Notes under the pieces: generated by a model
The model's database searches: none
What the model saw: only the letters and a program-made list of their open reading frames with translations
Told to the model about the DNA's origin: nothing
Source of the DNA: Hyaloscypha bicolor E
Lineage: Eukaryota; Ascomycota; Leotiomycetes; Helotiales; Hyaloscyphaceae
NCBI RefSeq assembly: GCF_002865645.1
Contig: NW_020194667.1
Location: forward strand, 496,001-560,000
Direction: 5' to 3'
Length of the DNA: 64,000 bases
Shown here: in pieces, positions 1 through 10,500 of the stretch
Position numbering within the stretch: position 1 is the stretch's first letter
Layout: the number at the start of each line of letters is the position of its first letter
Position numbers and translations under genes: made by a program

Positions 1-189
1 GCACTAATCGTGGAGGCAGTTGGACACCTCGCAACGACAGAGGGTTACAATCCCGATCTCACTTCTAAGCCTCTCAGTGAACTCGTCTTTCGGAGACTTG
101 GATTGGCATATACGGTGGATGGCGGCTGGACAAATGAACATAATAAAATGGTTGTAAAGCTCCCAATTATGAGCGTGCGGATAGTCTAG
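1..189 (+). CDS. 3' end of an unidentified protein-coding gene (partial)
   Basis: Frame 1 is open from the first base to a TAG at 187-189, giving 62 residues with balanced, protein-like composition and no low-complexity sequence. It has no start codon in the window, so it is read as the last exon of a gene entering from the left. No domain is recognised; the tail ends in KLPIMSVRIV. The codon usage resembles the other island genes and shows no RIP-type stops. It could also be a chance open frame, since 63 codons is short. Confidence 0.4.
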   Translation, partial: ALIVEAVGHLATTEGYNPDLTSKPLSELVFRRLGLAYTVDGGWTNEHNKMVVKLPIMSVRIV

Positions 190-1668
190 TAAGAGCGGGA
201 GCTACTACGGTGGAGGGGAGTGGACAAAGGCATAAACCGTTAAATATCTCAAAAGGGCTTTCCATCATCAAGCCACAATCTCTGAGAAGAAATATGTGTA
301 TAAATGAAGTTTATTACGGCCGGCCTGATATTTAGATGAGAATACTCCACGTCCAACCATTTCTTCAGCCGGTGTCTGTTCAGAGAAACATCCCCGCAGC
401 CAATGATCAGACCTCAGGCATTGGCTCGTGGATGCGGCGGGTGGTTAGCTGACAAGCCTTGCTCTTCGGGCTGTACAGGGAATTCTCCAACCGTGTAGGT
501 CTTTGTTGGTCGGACCAGCGAGCCACTCAAAAACGATGCGGCGTGAATATGGCAACCGACATGTTGCTCACCCATGTAGGGAGCTACCCGGTCACCAAGT
601 CTGTCTGCTAGAATTCCCTTGAGTCAACGATACGGTACCGGTCTTGAGATACAGACCTAGGCGCTGCGGGCGTTGCACACGCCTTTCCAAATAGGGCGGT
701 ATCGCAGGAGATGTTGTTCACAACGTGCTTGATTGAGCTTCAGCGGCTTGCGTCAATCTCGTGGTTGATTGGTTTTGGAAGATTGGGTAGCCAGAGACGT
801 GAGGCTACCCGGCGTGAGGGTGCCCTGAAACGAAGTGAAAGGGAAAATCAACCCCGCCGCTAGGAGGCCCGCTGGTGGCCGTAGGGCGGTTGTGCACTGC
901 AGGTTTCAGGGCATCGGCGTGCGCAGCGCGCGTTACCGGTTTTAGTCACAACCCAACCCAGCCAAACCCGTCTTCCAATAGGCTGGATGGGAGCCAACTA
1001 ATCCCGGTATGCAGGCCACAAAGGATTCTGGTTTTGAGAACGAGTAAAAAGTTTCATTGGATTGAAAGAATTTGCACTCCCTCGAATATGGAGTAATTTT
1101 AGATATCACGCGTGTGCAAATGCAACGTATGCTCCATTGTGAAGTCATCATGGGTTGGAACCGAACTGGGACGCTCGCTAATCCTTTCAGCCACTCCCGT
1201 CGTCCAGCCACGCCACCCGCCCAAGCCGCCACTCATATCGTATATCCTCATGCCCTCCCGTCACCCTTGATTCGGACATCACTTTTGCGTCATGGCTAAA
1301 GATTTTGTTAAACAGGACCACGAATTTCTGATCTTCGAGATATGTACAGCCATTAGATATGGCACGGGCCAGTATGGTTCAGCTGGGCTGAATTCCAGCT
1401 CCAGAACGGGCGACGGCAGGAAGGGTGTGCCCGATTGTAGAAGCTGATGCTCAGTAAATTTCTCCGCCGCAAACGCTAGGCAAAGAGCTTCATGAAAGAC
1501 AAGATAGTACATTAAATATAGAAGGCTCCGTTTGGTATGTAATTGTTCGTTTTTTCCTTGGCTTCCCCCGTGTAATCTTCGCAGGTTGTTTCTTCGATAT
1601 GCTTTGACGGTGCACTAGAAATAGAACTAGAGCCTTTTGGGCTTAGCGCATTACCACAAAATGAGCAA
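190..1668. other. Intergenic, GC-balanced, no convincing gene
   Basis: Short open frames here (for example 875-1096 plus and 942-1232 minus) overlap one another on opposite strands, have biased composition and match no family I know. A perfect 8-bp inverted repeat (GGGTAGCC ... GGCTACCC) with a 10-nt loop lies at 785-810. I see no tRNA, rRNA or transposon end. Confidence 0.5.
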
Positions 1669-2652
1669 ATGTTTATGAGCCGCCGCTATTCTACGCACTC
1701 TTCGATATCGTTAAAAAACTCGGTCCCAGACGTAACTTATATTCATCTGCTTATCTCCAAGATGTTGAAACGGATCGTAGGCTGGTTCCATTCTAAATCT
1801 ACAGACAAGACAACGAGACCAGATACCAACATCGCAGCGAAAGATAGTTCCGGACGGACAGCGCTTCACGAGGCAGCCAAGAGCGGACGCCAGACAGTAG
1901 TGCGGTTGCTCATCGAGCAGGGAGCCGACATTGCAGCGAATGATAGTGCCGGACGGACGGCGCTACATGAGGCAGCCAAGAACGGACACGAGACGGTAGT
2001 GCGGTTGCTCATCGAGAAGGGAGCCAATGTTGGAGCGAAGGATAGTTCTGGAGGGGTAGCGCTCCACGAGGCAGCCAAGAGCGGACACCAGACGGTAGTG
2101 CGGTTGCTCATCAAGAAGGGAGCTGACGTCGCAGCGAAGGATAGCGCCGGAGGGACAGCTCTACATGAGGCAGCCAATAGTGAACATGAGGTGGTAGTGC
2201 GGTTGCTTATTGAGAAGGGAGCCAAGGTGACGGCGAAGGATAACTTTAATCTAACGGCTCTGCACTTTGCAGCGAACAACGGGAACCAGGTGATAGTACA
2301 ACAATTACTCAAGAAAGGCGCCGACGTTACTGCGCAGACTTTATCCGGAGATACTGCACTCCATATGGCATATCGCAAGGGGCACAAGGAGGTGATGCAA
2401 TTGCTCATCAAGGGAGGAGCTGATGTCACAGCAATTACACCGCCAATCGCACCCCGAGCGTCTCAATTACAGAACCGTCCTCCTCCGGCTGCCGCCAAAA
2501 CGCCTGCACTACAGACTCGTCCTCCTCCGCCTCCAACGAGCAATAAGAATACCATAAACAATAGCCCTGTTAGGAGGACTTGTGGGTTGTGCTTAGGTTA
2601 TCTAGACTACGAACCTGGCTCAACCGAAATGTGTCTTTGCGCAGGGTCTTAA
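1669..2652 (+). CDS. Ankyrin-repeat protein with six 33-residue repeats and a Pro-rich tail
   Basis: A single uninterrupted frame of 327 aa. Residues 59-256 hold six consecutive 33-residue ankyrin repeats with the canonical TALHEAA ... VVRLLI..GAD pattern. They are followed by a proline-rich stretch (PPPP runs, about 262-300) and a short Cys-containing tail (CGLCLGYLDYE). Ankyrin arrays are protein-binding scaffolds, so no enzymatic role can be inferred. The ATG at 1669 opens the frame; an internal ATG at 1762 (MLKRIVGW) just before the repeats is an equally good start and would remove 31 residues. Repeats 1-4 are almost identical at the nucleotide level, which suggests recent internal duplication. 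In fungi such arrays often form the C-terminal part of NLR-like proteins, but no NACHT domain precedes this one. It may be a stand-alone gene or a detached repeat module. Confidence 0.8.
   Translation: MFMSRRYSTHSSISLKNSVPDVTYIHLLISKMLKRIVGWFHSKSTDKTTRPDTNIAAKDSSGRTALHEAAKSGRQTVVRLLIEQGADIAANDSAGRTALHEAAKNGHETVVRLLIEKGANVGAKDSSGGVALHEAAKSGHQTVVRLLIKKGADVAAKDSAGGTALHEAANSEHEVVVRLLIEKGAKVTAKDNFNLTALHFAANNGNQVIVQQLLKKGADVTAQTLSGDTALHMAYRKGHKEVMQLLIKGGADVTAITPPIAPRASQLQNRPPPAAAKTPALQTRPPPPPTSNKNTINNSPVRRTCGLCLGYLDYEPGSTEMCLCAGS
1843..2436 (+). repeat. 99-bp tandem repeats encoding the ankyrin array
   Basis: Six 99-bp units. The first four share long identical stretches such as GTAGTGCGGTTGCTCATC; the last two are diverged. 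The near identity of the first units contrasts with ordinary ankyrin genes, where units differ widely in DNA, and points to recent unequal exchange or gene conversion. Despite the repetition there is no obvious C-to-T decay in this block. Confidence 0.75.
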
Positions 2653-3556
2653 AAGACTTTTCTATAAGTACGACTAAGATATGTTTTATGCTAGATCCTG
2701 CACTCTTGAGAAAGCCTTTACCCAGACTATCACAACCGGAGCCATTCACAACCTCACAGGGAATCAACTCCTACCGGAGCAGCTGATCTACAGCTTTATC
2801 TGAGCACAATCGCCTAACGGGATCCAAATCCTATGGAATTCGAGCATAAAGTGAAAGATATTAGAGACTCTTTCAAGAGAGCATTCGCTTTCAGCTCACA
2901 CAATAACCTCGGTGCTCCCGCTCACGAAGCAGACCACATTACTTCGACTTTCGAGTTTCCTGAGACTATTCAATGATTTGTTTCTATCGAAATTCGCATA
3001 TGAACTCAAGACTCGAGTCTGTCGTCACCGCCTATGACTCATCGCGATCGGTTTCGAATTAGTCCAATTCGCAATACATCTCGCACCAAGACGGGTACAT
3101 ATTCCACTGCTACGATCGACATAGACTGAATCAGAACAATCGGGATACAGCGAACGCCTCTTGTGTCAACGTTTAGGGGACTCCTGTAGTACTTAACTCG
3201 GAATATACACCCGCAAGAGCATCTCTACGAAGTCTCATTCGACTGCGCAATCAATCATCCGATTGCAATCCCTACAGCTTTGCTTGTCCGTCCAAGGAGC
3301 ATTTGTTTCGCCACTCCTCCTCGCTCGTCCGTCCACAGAGCATCCATCTATTTCACGACTACTCTGCTTAGTCCCTTAGGATACATCCACATACGGACCT
3401 TTCCGTCCCAAGAGTCACATCCTAAAGCGTCATCCGCTTCGCTCGTCCTTCAACTGAGGATTCGTCAACTCTCCCTACACCTGAGGTCCCCTGGGAGTAC
3501 GTCCCAAAACTGCCTCTTTAATTGATCACCGGTCGAATACCGTGGCACTAGATCCA
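2653..3556. other. Intergenic, no gene recognised
   Basis: No frame longer than about 80 codons starts with ATG. A short motif around CTCGTCCGTCCA followed by GAGCAT recurs near 3286-3300 and 3327-3346, and a related CTCGTCCTTCAA lies near 3440. These imperfect repeats may be remnants of a minisatellite. Nothing else is supported. Confidence 0.4.
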
Positions 3557-3626
3557 GGCTGACATCGATTTGAAATATATCACCCGCGAACGCTCCATTC
3601 CGTTTTCAGACGTCTGCATCGCTAGT

Positions 3627-4748
3627 ATGAAATTGGCAATGGATCGAGCTGATATTCCCCTTGAAGAGCCTCTGACCAGAGAACTGAAGCTCGAGGTCAA
3701 ATTACAACTAGAAGAATACTGGAAATTTCATCGACGAGATCTCATGTTTCGAAGAAACACCAAATTGTCCTGGGTTCTCACTGAAAATATGATAACTCTG
3801 GATGAAGCTACTCCCCAGCTGAAGCCTAACAAACTCAGCCGCTTTTGCAATAAGCCTACAACGCTCTACCTTTCACCATCGGGGCAGCGAAACAATGTTT
3901 GCCCTACGATAATTCTCGGTTGCATCTACAAAGACTGGTTTCTCCGTTACGACAACGAACCTAACTTCGAATTTGGTCGTTTCTTTGCAGGCCCGGTTCG
4001 GATCACTTCTACTGGTCCTCAAGCAGTGGTAGATATTGTTCGATCTCACAAATCCCTCTGCGACCAAGCATCCTGGCTCCTCACAAGTCTAGACCGAGGG
4101 GAGAAGCCTTCTCCATGTTGTAAACTCACCACACAGACTCACAAACTGCTCCCACTATGCAGAGCCATCATTCTCGTCCTCGACGAGCTGGATGAAGATG
4201 TAAAGGAAGATGAGGACCGGCGCATCAGTCTCGATGAGTACTCTCAGGCACAAAGCGTATTGATGGTCAGGACAGGAGATGAATCCCATTTGAGTACTCG
4301 GATAACATTCGAGCACATCAGGAAACAAGCATTCCGACTCAAAAGAGACGATTGCGATTTGGAAGGCATTGAAGTAATCCGGGTCTCTCTTGCGTTGGTA
4401 GTCGACTTCGTTACGACTTTGCAGCAAAGAGAAGACGTTGCAACGCCAAGTGGAATGAATAACCATACCATAGACAGATCTCTTTGTCCATCGGATGACC
4501 AGAACAGCTATGTCGATCTTGCTCTCAGCGCTGATGTATGGGCAGAGAAGATCTTGCAACAAACTGATGAACTTGGATTCGAGAATTGTGTTGTTGAAAT
4601 GAAGCTTGATTGTTGTGTTTTCTATGGAAGCTCCGCTTCCTTAAAACTCTGGAAATTACGACTCCACTTAAAAGTGGGCCACACAGAGCGTACAGCCCCT
4701 GATTTTCAACATGTGTGTCTGCCAAAAATGCTCTTATCAGAGCTTTGA
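3627..4748 (+). CDS. Unrecognised fungal protein, probably decaying
   Basis: The frame is open from a TAG just upstream (3549-3551) to a TAA-free end at 4748 (TGA). The first in-frame ATG is at 3627 (MKLAMDRAD), giving 373 aa; a possible splice acceptor (CCAG, ending 3557) would allow a 5' exon instead. The first 330 residues look like real protein: mixed hydrophobic and charged blocks and an acidic segment (LDELDEDVKEDEDRR) near residue 193. No signal peptide, transmembrane span or domain is recognised. The last 35 residues look random, while another frame (4703-5296) becomes protein-like exactly there. I therefore think the reading frame shifts near 4600-4700, either by an unseen intron or by a frameshift. 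No function can be assigned. Confidence 0.45.
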   Translation: MKLAMDRADIPLEEPLTRELKLEVKLQLEEYWKFHRRDLMFRRNTKLSWVLTENMITLDEATPQLKPNKLSRFCNKPTTLYLSPSGQRNNVCPTIILGCIYKDWFLRYDNEPNFEFGRFFAGPVRITSTGPQAVVDIVRSHKSLCDQASWLLTSLDRGEKPSPCCKLTTQTHKLLPLCRAIILVLDELDEDVKEDEDRRISLDEYSQAQSVLMVRTGDESHLSTRITFEHIRKQAFRLKRDDCDLEGIEVIRVSLALVVDFVTTLQQREDVATPSGMNNHTIDRSLCPSDDQNSYVDLALSADVWAEKILQQTDELGFENCVVEMKLDCCVFYGSSASLKLWKLRLHLKVGHTERTAPDFQHVCLPKMLLSEL

Positions 4749-5296
4749 AGGCTAGAAAAGGTGATGATTCAGCGCAGCTCACTCCATACCCCTTCGCGCG
4801 GACTTGGAAATAGTGTAAGACCAGCATATCCATTCCGGTGTTTGACAGCTTGTCCAGCTACTTCTTGCCGGAAACACAACCACACCTGACCTTATCCTCA
4901 ACGCTCTACAATGATCCTCCATATACGACAGTACGAAGTATGGTTTCCGGCTGTTCATTCTCGAATAAACCTCCATACTTATAGGAGAACGTGAAGGAGA
5001 TTGTAGGGTTAGAGAAGCTGTCTGAGGTGGCGAAGGTGTTAGGGGAGTTTGGATGTGCCAATTTTAAGTTTAGAGAGGAGATTGCAGGATGGCAAGAAAT
5101 GCAGCAGGTTGAGGGGCCCGAGGGCAAAGGTAAATTGAGAACGGAATGGAGATGCAACGGGTTGCAGACCTTGAGGTCAGAGGCACATCGAAAGATGAAT
5201 GAAGATGCAGCAGGTTTGGAGGATGATGCTCTTGCGGGTCGCAGGGATAGCTATCATTTCTGCTTCGGCAATGTATTCTGTGTTTTTGCGTTGTAG
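4703..5296 (+). pseudogene. Probable decayed C-terminal part of the preceding gene
   Basis: After a TGA at 4700-4702 this frame reads as continuous protein-like sequence (SAKNALIRALKARKGDD, later VAKVLGEFGCANFKFREE) to 5296. It is broken only by two TAG codons at 4811-4813 and 4982-4984. Both could derive from CAG (Gln) by one C-to-T change, the RIP direction, and the region directly borders the AT-rich repeat block. It is in a different frame from the 3627-4748 ORF, so one frameshift or intron is needed to join them. Alternative: the stops lie in short introns. No homologous family is recognised. Confidence 0.4.
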
Positions 5297-6250
5297 CTTA
5301 GATCAATAGAAAACATGGTATGTAAGATTGGAATGTGTGTGCCGCTCGCAAATTCGACAGCCCCAACAGGCTACACGGCTACACGCCGTACATAAATGTC
5401 CCATAATTGATTTAATACCCTTTCTCCTTCTCCAAGGAGATATCGGCTGTCAGATTATTAATGTGCCCAATCAGATTTTTAACCTTTCCTAGCACAGAAC
5501 GTATTCAATCAGTTGATTATTGATGTATAAAGCTCGTAATCTATTAACAACTATTGGGTGCTACGAAGACGCTCTATGTCTTATATTGACTCGTCGGGTC
5601 AGGTCAAAATGATAATAATCAGAGAATAGTAGCTCCTGACAAAGATGTGAGGATATAAGTATTATATTTATACTTCTCGAGACTATTTCCGGACCTTCGA
5701 TTATATATAGAATAATATGCAGTGGTTCGGTTTGTATTACTTTACTAGAAATAACAAGTAATAGCTGATTTTAGATATTTATTATAAATATTAAAATATA
5801 TAGTTTATATAAAATACTAAACTTTTATTTTTTAGTCTTTCTAATTATTTAATAATTCGAGGCTATTAAATACTATATTATATAGGAAAATATTATATAT
5901 ATAAATAGATATTATAAGATAATAAAATAAATTAATAAATTATAAAACTATAAAATTAAATTTCATATAAAACTAATCTTTATTTCTTTTATAAGATTTA
6001 GAAAAGCTTTCTTTAAATAAAAAACTTTAATAATATATATATATATATAGTAATTTATAAGCCTAAAGCCTATAATATAAATAGTAATATAATTAAATTA
6101 TTAAAGAATTATTAATTTCTCTAATTAATACTCGCGATATTTAAAGTTTATTATATATTTTTTAATTATATATAATTATATTTCTTTTCTAAAATCTAAT
6201 TCTTTAAATTTATTAATTTATTTTAATAAAATATTTAATTAATTAATTAT
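5297..6250. other. Boundary of the GC island and start of the RIP-degraded AT block
   Basis: From about 5400 the composition falls steeply to A/T with TA-rich words (TATATA, TTAATTAA) and no open frame of gene quality. The change takes a few hundred bases. I see no identifiable transposon domain in this stretch; it may be a degraded element flanking the LTR at 6251. Confidence 0.5.
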
Positions 6251-6719
6251 TATTATAAGTATAATATTCTGGGTTTAAAAAGTAAAATAGAAGATTTCTT
6301 ATAAAAATAATTTAAAGCTAAAAAAGAGAAAACCAGAATATAGGAAATTGTAAAGAAATATATATATTCTATAATATACTAGTTCTAAAAGAACTTAGTC
6401 TTTTAAATATCTCTAATATATTCCAAGTATAACTCCTTAATAAAGTAGCTATATTATATATATCTAGGAAGTATTTAAATATTTAGCTAGATATTTCAAA
6501 TACCGGATATCTAAATATCTAATAAATTATAATATTATTTCTTTTTTTAGAATAAGCTTATTTTCGAGCTTTATAAAAGCTATTAATTTATTTAATTTCA
6601 TACTATTCTTTTTCCTAAAATAAACTAGTATCTCGAATATAAATATTATATATAAAAGGCAAATATCTTTAATATATAATTTAGAAGAATTTATTATTAT
6701 TTCTATATAGTTTTAAATA
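6251..6719 (-). repeat. RIP-degraded LTR of the Gypsy A/B family (separate copy)
   Basis: About 469 bp aligning along its length with the LTRs at 6725-7484 and 39060-39519. It shows the shared landmarks (GATTTAAAGCTAA-like block, the block ending AAGGC, and the outer end ATTCTAGA-like). It lies five bases from the next LTR. It may be a solo LTR or the far LTR of an element continuing left; no internal sequence of that family is seen on its left side. Confidence 0.65.
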
Positions 6720-6960
6720 AGTATTATTACGGGTATAATATTTAGGGCTTGGAAAGTAAGGTAAAAGGTCTTTTATAAAGACGATTTAAAGCTAAGAAAA
6801 AGAAAACTAGAATATAGAAGGCTATAAGAAAATATATATATTTTATAATATACTAGTCCCGAAAGGGCTTAGCCTTCTAAATATCTCTAGTATATTTCAA
6901 GTATATTTCTCTAGTAAGGCGGCCCGTATTATATATATCTAGAAGGCATCTGATATCTGG

Positions 6961-7263
6961 TGTGGGAGGGAAACTGTAATAAGACAAAAACCCACATAAA
7001 GTATACCAGAGCGCAAAACGTGACTTGATAGCAAAATAACAAATCAAAAGCGTAAATAGTAAAGCATAAATAGTGCGCAGTATGCAAAAGCTCAATTAAT
7101 TAAATATTTTTGAAGGATTATTCTCTAAGTCTACAGAAAAACCAGCTCTCTTATGTAATTTCCGCAAGTCACGTGCAAAAGGCCGCGGCCTTTGCCATGT
7201 GACCTAAACCTCAAAACCGCCAAAACGATATGATTTTTGACGAGTACGGCCTGCCGTACCACA
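6961..7263 (-). repeat. Unmutated 303-bp solo LTR of the 13.1 kb Gypsy family
   Basis: It starts TGTGGGAGGG and ends CCGTACCACA, giving 5-bp terminal inverted repeats TGTGG/CCACA. It is flanked by a perfect 4-bp target duplication CTGG (6957-6960 and 7264-7267). The same sequence, heavily C-to-T mutated, forms the LTRs at 19948-20250 and 32778-33081. No internal sequence is present, so this is a solo LTR left by LTR-LTR recombination. It retains CpA/TpG sites that the other copies have lost. Strand is taken from the parent element. Confidence 0.9.
7168..7203. repeat. Palindrome inside the solo LTR (AAAGGCCGCGGCCTTT core)
   Basis: A 16-bp perfect palindrome with imperfect arms GTCACGTGC / GCCATGTGAC. 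The core survives unchanged in the mutated LTR at 19948-20250 and with one change in the LTR near 33000. The core contains no CpA or TpG, so it is expected to resist RIP. Confidence 0.75.
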
Positions 7264-7539
7264 CTGGCCAGATATCTGAGTATTTAATAAATTATAATAT
7301 TATTTCTCTTTTTAGAATAAGCTTATTCCCGAACTTTATAAAAGCTATTAATCTATCTAATTTTATACTATTCTCTTTTCTAAAATAAACTAGTATTTCG
7401 GATATAGATATTATATATAAAAGGCGGGTGCCTTTAATATATAATTTAGGAGAATTTATTATTATTTCTATATAATTCTAGATAAATATTATTTTTTATA
7501 TAATCTAGCTAATATTATAGGTTTTATAAAAATCCTAAT

Positions 7540-7567
7540 ATATTATTATTATTATTATTATTATTAT
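7540..7567. repeat. Short (ATT)n microsatellite in Gypsy A
   Basis: About nine ATT units, next to the 3' LTR. The equivalent place in Gypsy B carries AATAATAATATT only, so the tract has expanded in this copy. Confidence 0.7.
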
Positions 7568-10500
7568 AATAGAAGCTCTATAAAACCAGGAGGCTATTAT
7601 TTAGTACTAAAACTAGATATTATATTAGATCCTTATTCTAACTAATTTACTAGATTCTATATTTTAGTTTATTTCTTATTAGCTTAACTATAATAACTCG
7701 TTTAATACTATATTCTTATTTACTATTCTCTAGTATTAATAAGAGCGGCTCCGGATTTGCTTAATTTAATAAAGAATTTTAAGAATTCTTTTATAATTTC
7801 TTTATATAGAAAACTAGATATATTTTTATAATTTCCGGCAGTTTTAGAAGAAATAAATAGCTATATTATTCTAGAATCTCAAATAAGTCTTTTATTTAAT
7901 TCCCTAGCTTCTAGCTTAAATAATTAGATTTCTAATATTTTATTTTATAGTAATTTATATTTTATTCCTGATTTTAAAATTAATTAAATAGTAGTATTTA
8001 TTAGCTTATATTATATATTATTTCTATATTTATTTTATATAATCTTAAGTAAATTACTATAATTTATATAATTAATTTACTAATACTTTAGCTTTATTTC
8101 TATTTAGCTTCTTTTTAGATAAGCTAGCTTTAATAAAGGAGTTCTAGTCTAGAGAAATATAAGGCTTATAGCTCTTTTTAGTTATAAATAAGAACTAGCT
8201 AATAGTTTTATACTAAAGGAAAGCTTATTAATAATTAAATTATAATAATCTATTTATTCTAGTTATTCTAATAATAATTAATATATAAATATAATTTCTA
8301 TTTATTTATTTATTTAAGAATAATTAGCTATTAAGAGCTTGGGCTTAATACTAATTCTTATATAGAATTCGCTCTAAAAATTAGATATAAATTAGAGTTC
8401 TTAATTTAATATAATTATTTCTGAAATATTTATTTAGTATATTATATAAAGTAAAAATAGAAATACTAGCTATTTGGCTATAATTATATTTCATATAATA
8501 ATTATAATTAGATACTTAAATAAGTAGTTTATAAATATAGTAATTATATTATACCCCGATTTATTTTTTAGATAGCTTTTAAAATCCATAATAATATATT
8601 ACTAGAAGTAATTAGGAACTAGAAAGAAATAAAGTAAACTAGGCTTTTTATTTCTAGATATATATAATTTCTTATAAGTATAGTAATTACTATAATATTA
8701 ATTAATATCTTTACTTATAAATAGCTAGTAATATTACTTTTTTAATAGCTAATAAAGCTTTATATATCTAGGATATCTAGAAAGGAATTTATTATATATT
8801 TTATAAAAGTAATTCAGGAATTATTTTATTCTTTATAATATAAAGTCTTCTATAATATAAAAGAAAGCCGTTTTATAATATCTAGATATTACTTTTAGCT
8901 TAGGCTATTATATATAGCTTTTCTAGATTTAGTAATATATAATTATTTTATAAGATTTTATTTATAAGTTATAAGCTATTATATTTAATAAAAGCTTCTA
9001 ATAATACTTTTTTTAGGAGTAATTATAGTAAAGTTTACTAATAAAGCTTCTAAGAAAAAACTTTTTTCTAGAGAAATTATATTTCTAATAAAAGTATTTT
9101 CTTTTAGAAAGTCTTTAATATATATTTGGTTTTTAGAACCGAATTCCGGATTAAATAAACCGATTTTATAAAATATTATTATAAGCTATAAGTTATAGAT
9201 AATCTCCGAATTAATTTTATTTCTAAAAAGAAATATTTGAGTTTATAGCTTTTTTTTAATCTGGCCCTAAATATCTATTTTATCTTATTTTTATAATAAA
9301 ATATTTATTTATTTATTTAATTTTCCAAAATAATATAAAAGCTTAAAATAATAGTAAAATAAGAGCTTAACTTATTTAGCTTATTAAGAAAAAAGCTTTT
9401 TAGTAATTATAAAATATTTTAAGATATAGTAATTAGGATAAATTTTAAAGAAAGTATTCTAAAAGCCCTTTAGCTTAATTTTTTTATTTCTTTAATACTT
9501 GTATTATAGCAAGTATTTTCTTATTATAATTAATCTTTACTAGAAATATAATTTTGGAAAAATAAGCTATAGAATATTAAAGGCCTGTTTCTGGATTTTA
9601 TTAAAAAAGTAAACTAATAATTATTTCTTTAAATATATCTATTTTTATTATTATAGGCAGATCTAGATTATAGTATTATAAAATTAGAATAGAAATTATA
9701 GCTTTTTTTTAGATAATTAAAAGTCTTTTAATATTATTTAAACTATTTAAAAAAAATCTTTTTTATAAATAAGGTAAAAAATTTAGTAATTTATTTATAT
9801 TCTTTAATAAAGCATTTATAAAAGTTATAGAAGTTAAAAAAGAACTATATATTCTTAACTATTTTTGGGAATTACTAATTATATATTATTTTAATTTTAT
9901 TAGAATTTATTTTAATATCTAATATAAAGATAATAAAGCCTAAATATTTTATATATATATTATTTATATTTTATTAGGTTTTCTAAATAAATAAAAATAT
10001 TATTAAAATATATTATATAAAAGTTATCTAAATATTTAAAAAGTATATTATTTATATAATATTAATATATAGCCGGGATATTTATAAGACCTTTCTAGAA
10101 AATATTATATTTATATATTATATAGTAAATACGGAATATTATTAGCTCTTAAAAGTCCGGGTTTATAGCTATATAATAGAAAGCTTAATAAATATCTAAT
10201 TTAGTATAGATCTTAGCTTTAGATAATTAATTTAAAGTCTTATTAATAAATAAAAGAAAATATTAATTCTTTTAAATAATAGAAATTAATATAAAATTAT
10301 AAACTTTTATTTACTTTTTTTTTTATAAAAAGAACTAATAAAGTAAAGAAAGCTTAACTAGCTTTAATAAAGCCTTTAGCTAGATTATCTTTTAAGAAAT
10401 ACTTGATTTCTAAAGGTCTTAAATAAATTATTATTAGAAAGATTAATATCTAATATTTTTAGTTCTTTTTGGGCCTTTAATCTAAATCTTATAATTATAT

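Larger units (their letters stand above)
6725..7484 (-). repeat. 3' LTR of Gypsy A, split by a younger solo LTR
   Basis: In element orientation the LTR begins TGTCTAGAAT-like (7484 side) and ends CCCGTAATA (6725 side). Removing the 303-bp insertion at 6961-7263 and one copy of its CTGG duplication leaves about 453 bp, matching the 460 bp LTR at 39060-39519. This end is less mutated than most of the block (for example CCCGAAAGGGC, AAGGCGGCCCG are kept). Confidence 0.8.

Noticed and set aside
875..1299. Overlapping short open frames on both strands
   Set aside because: They contradict one another, have biased composition and no family resemblance.
6877..7095. Minus-strand open frame of 72 codons spanning the solo LTR edge
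   Set aside because: It crosses the insertion boundary at 6961 and is hydrophobic by base composition; no domain.
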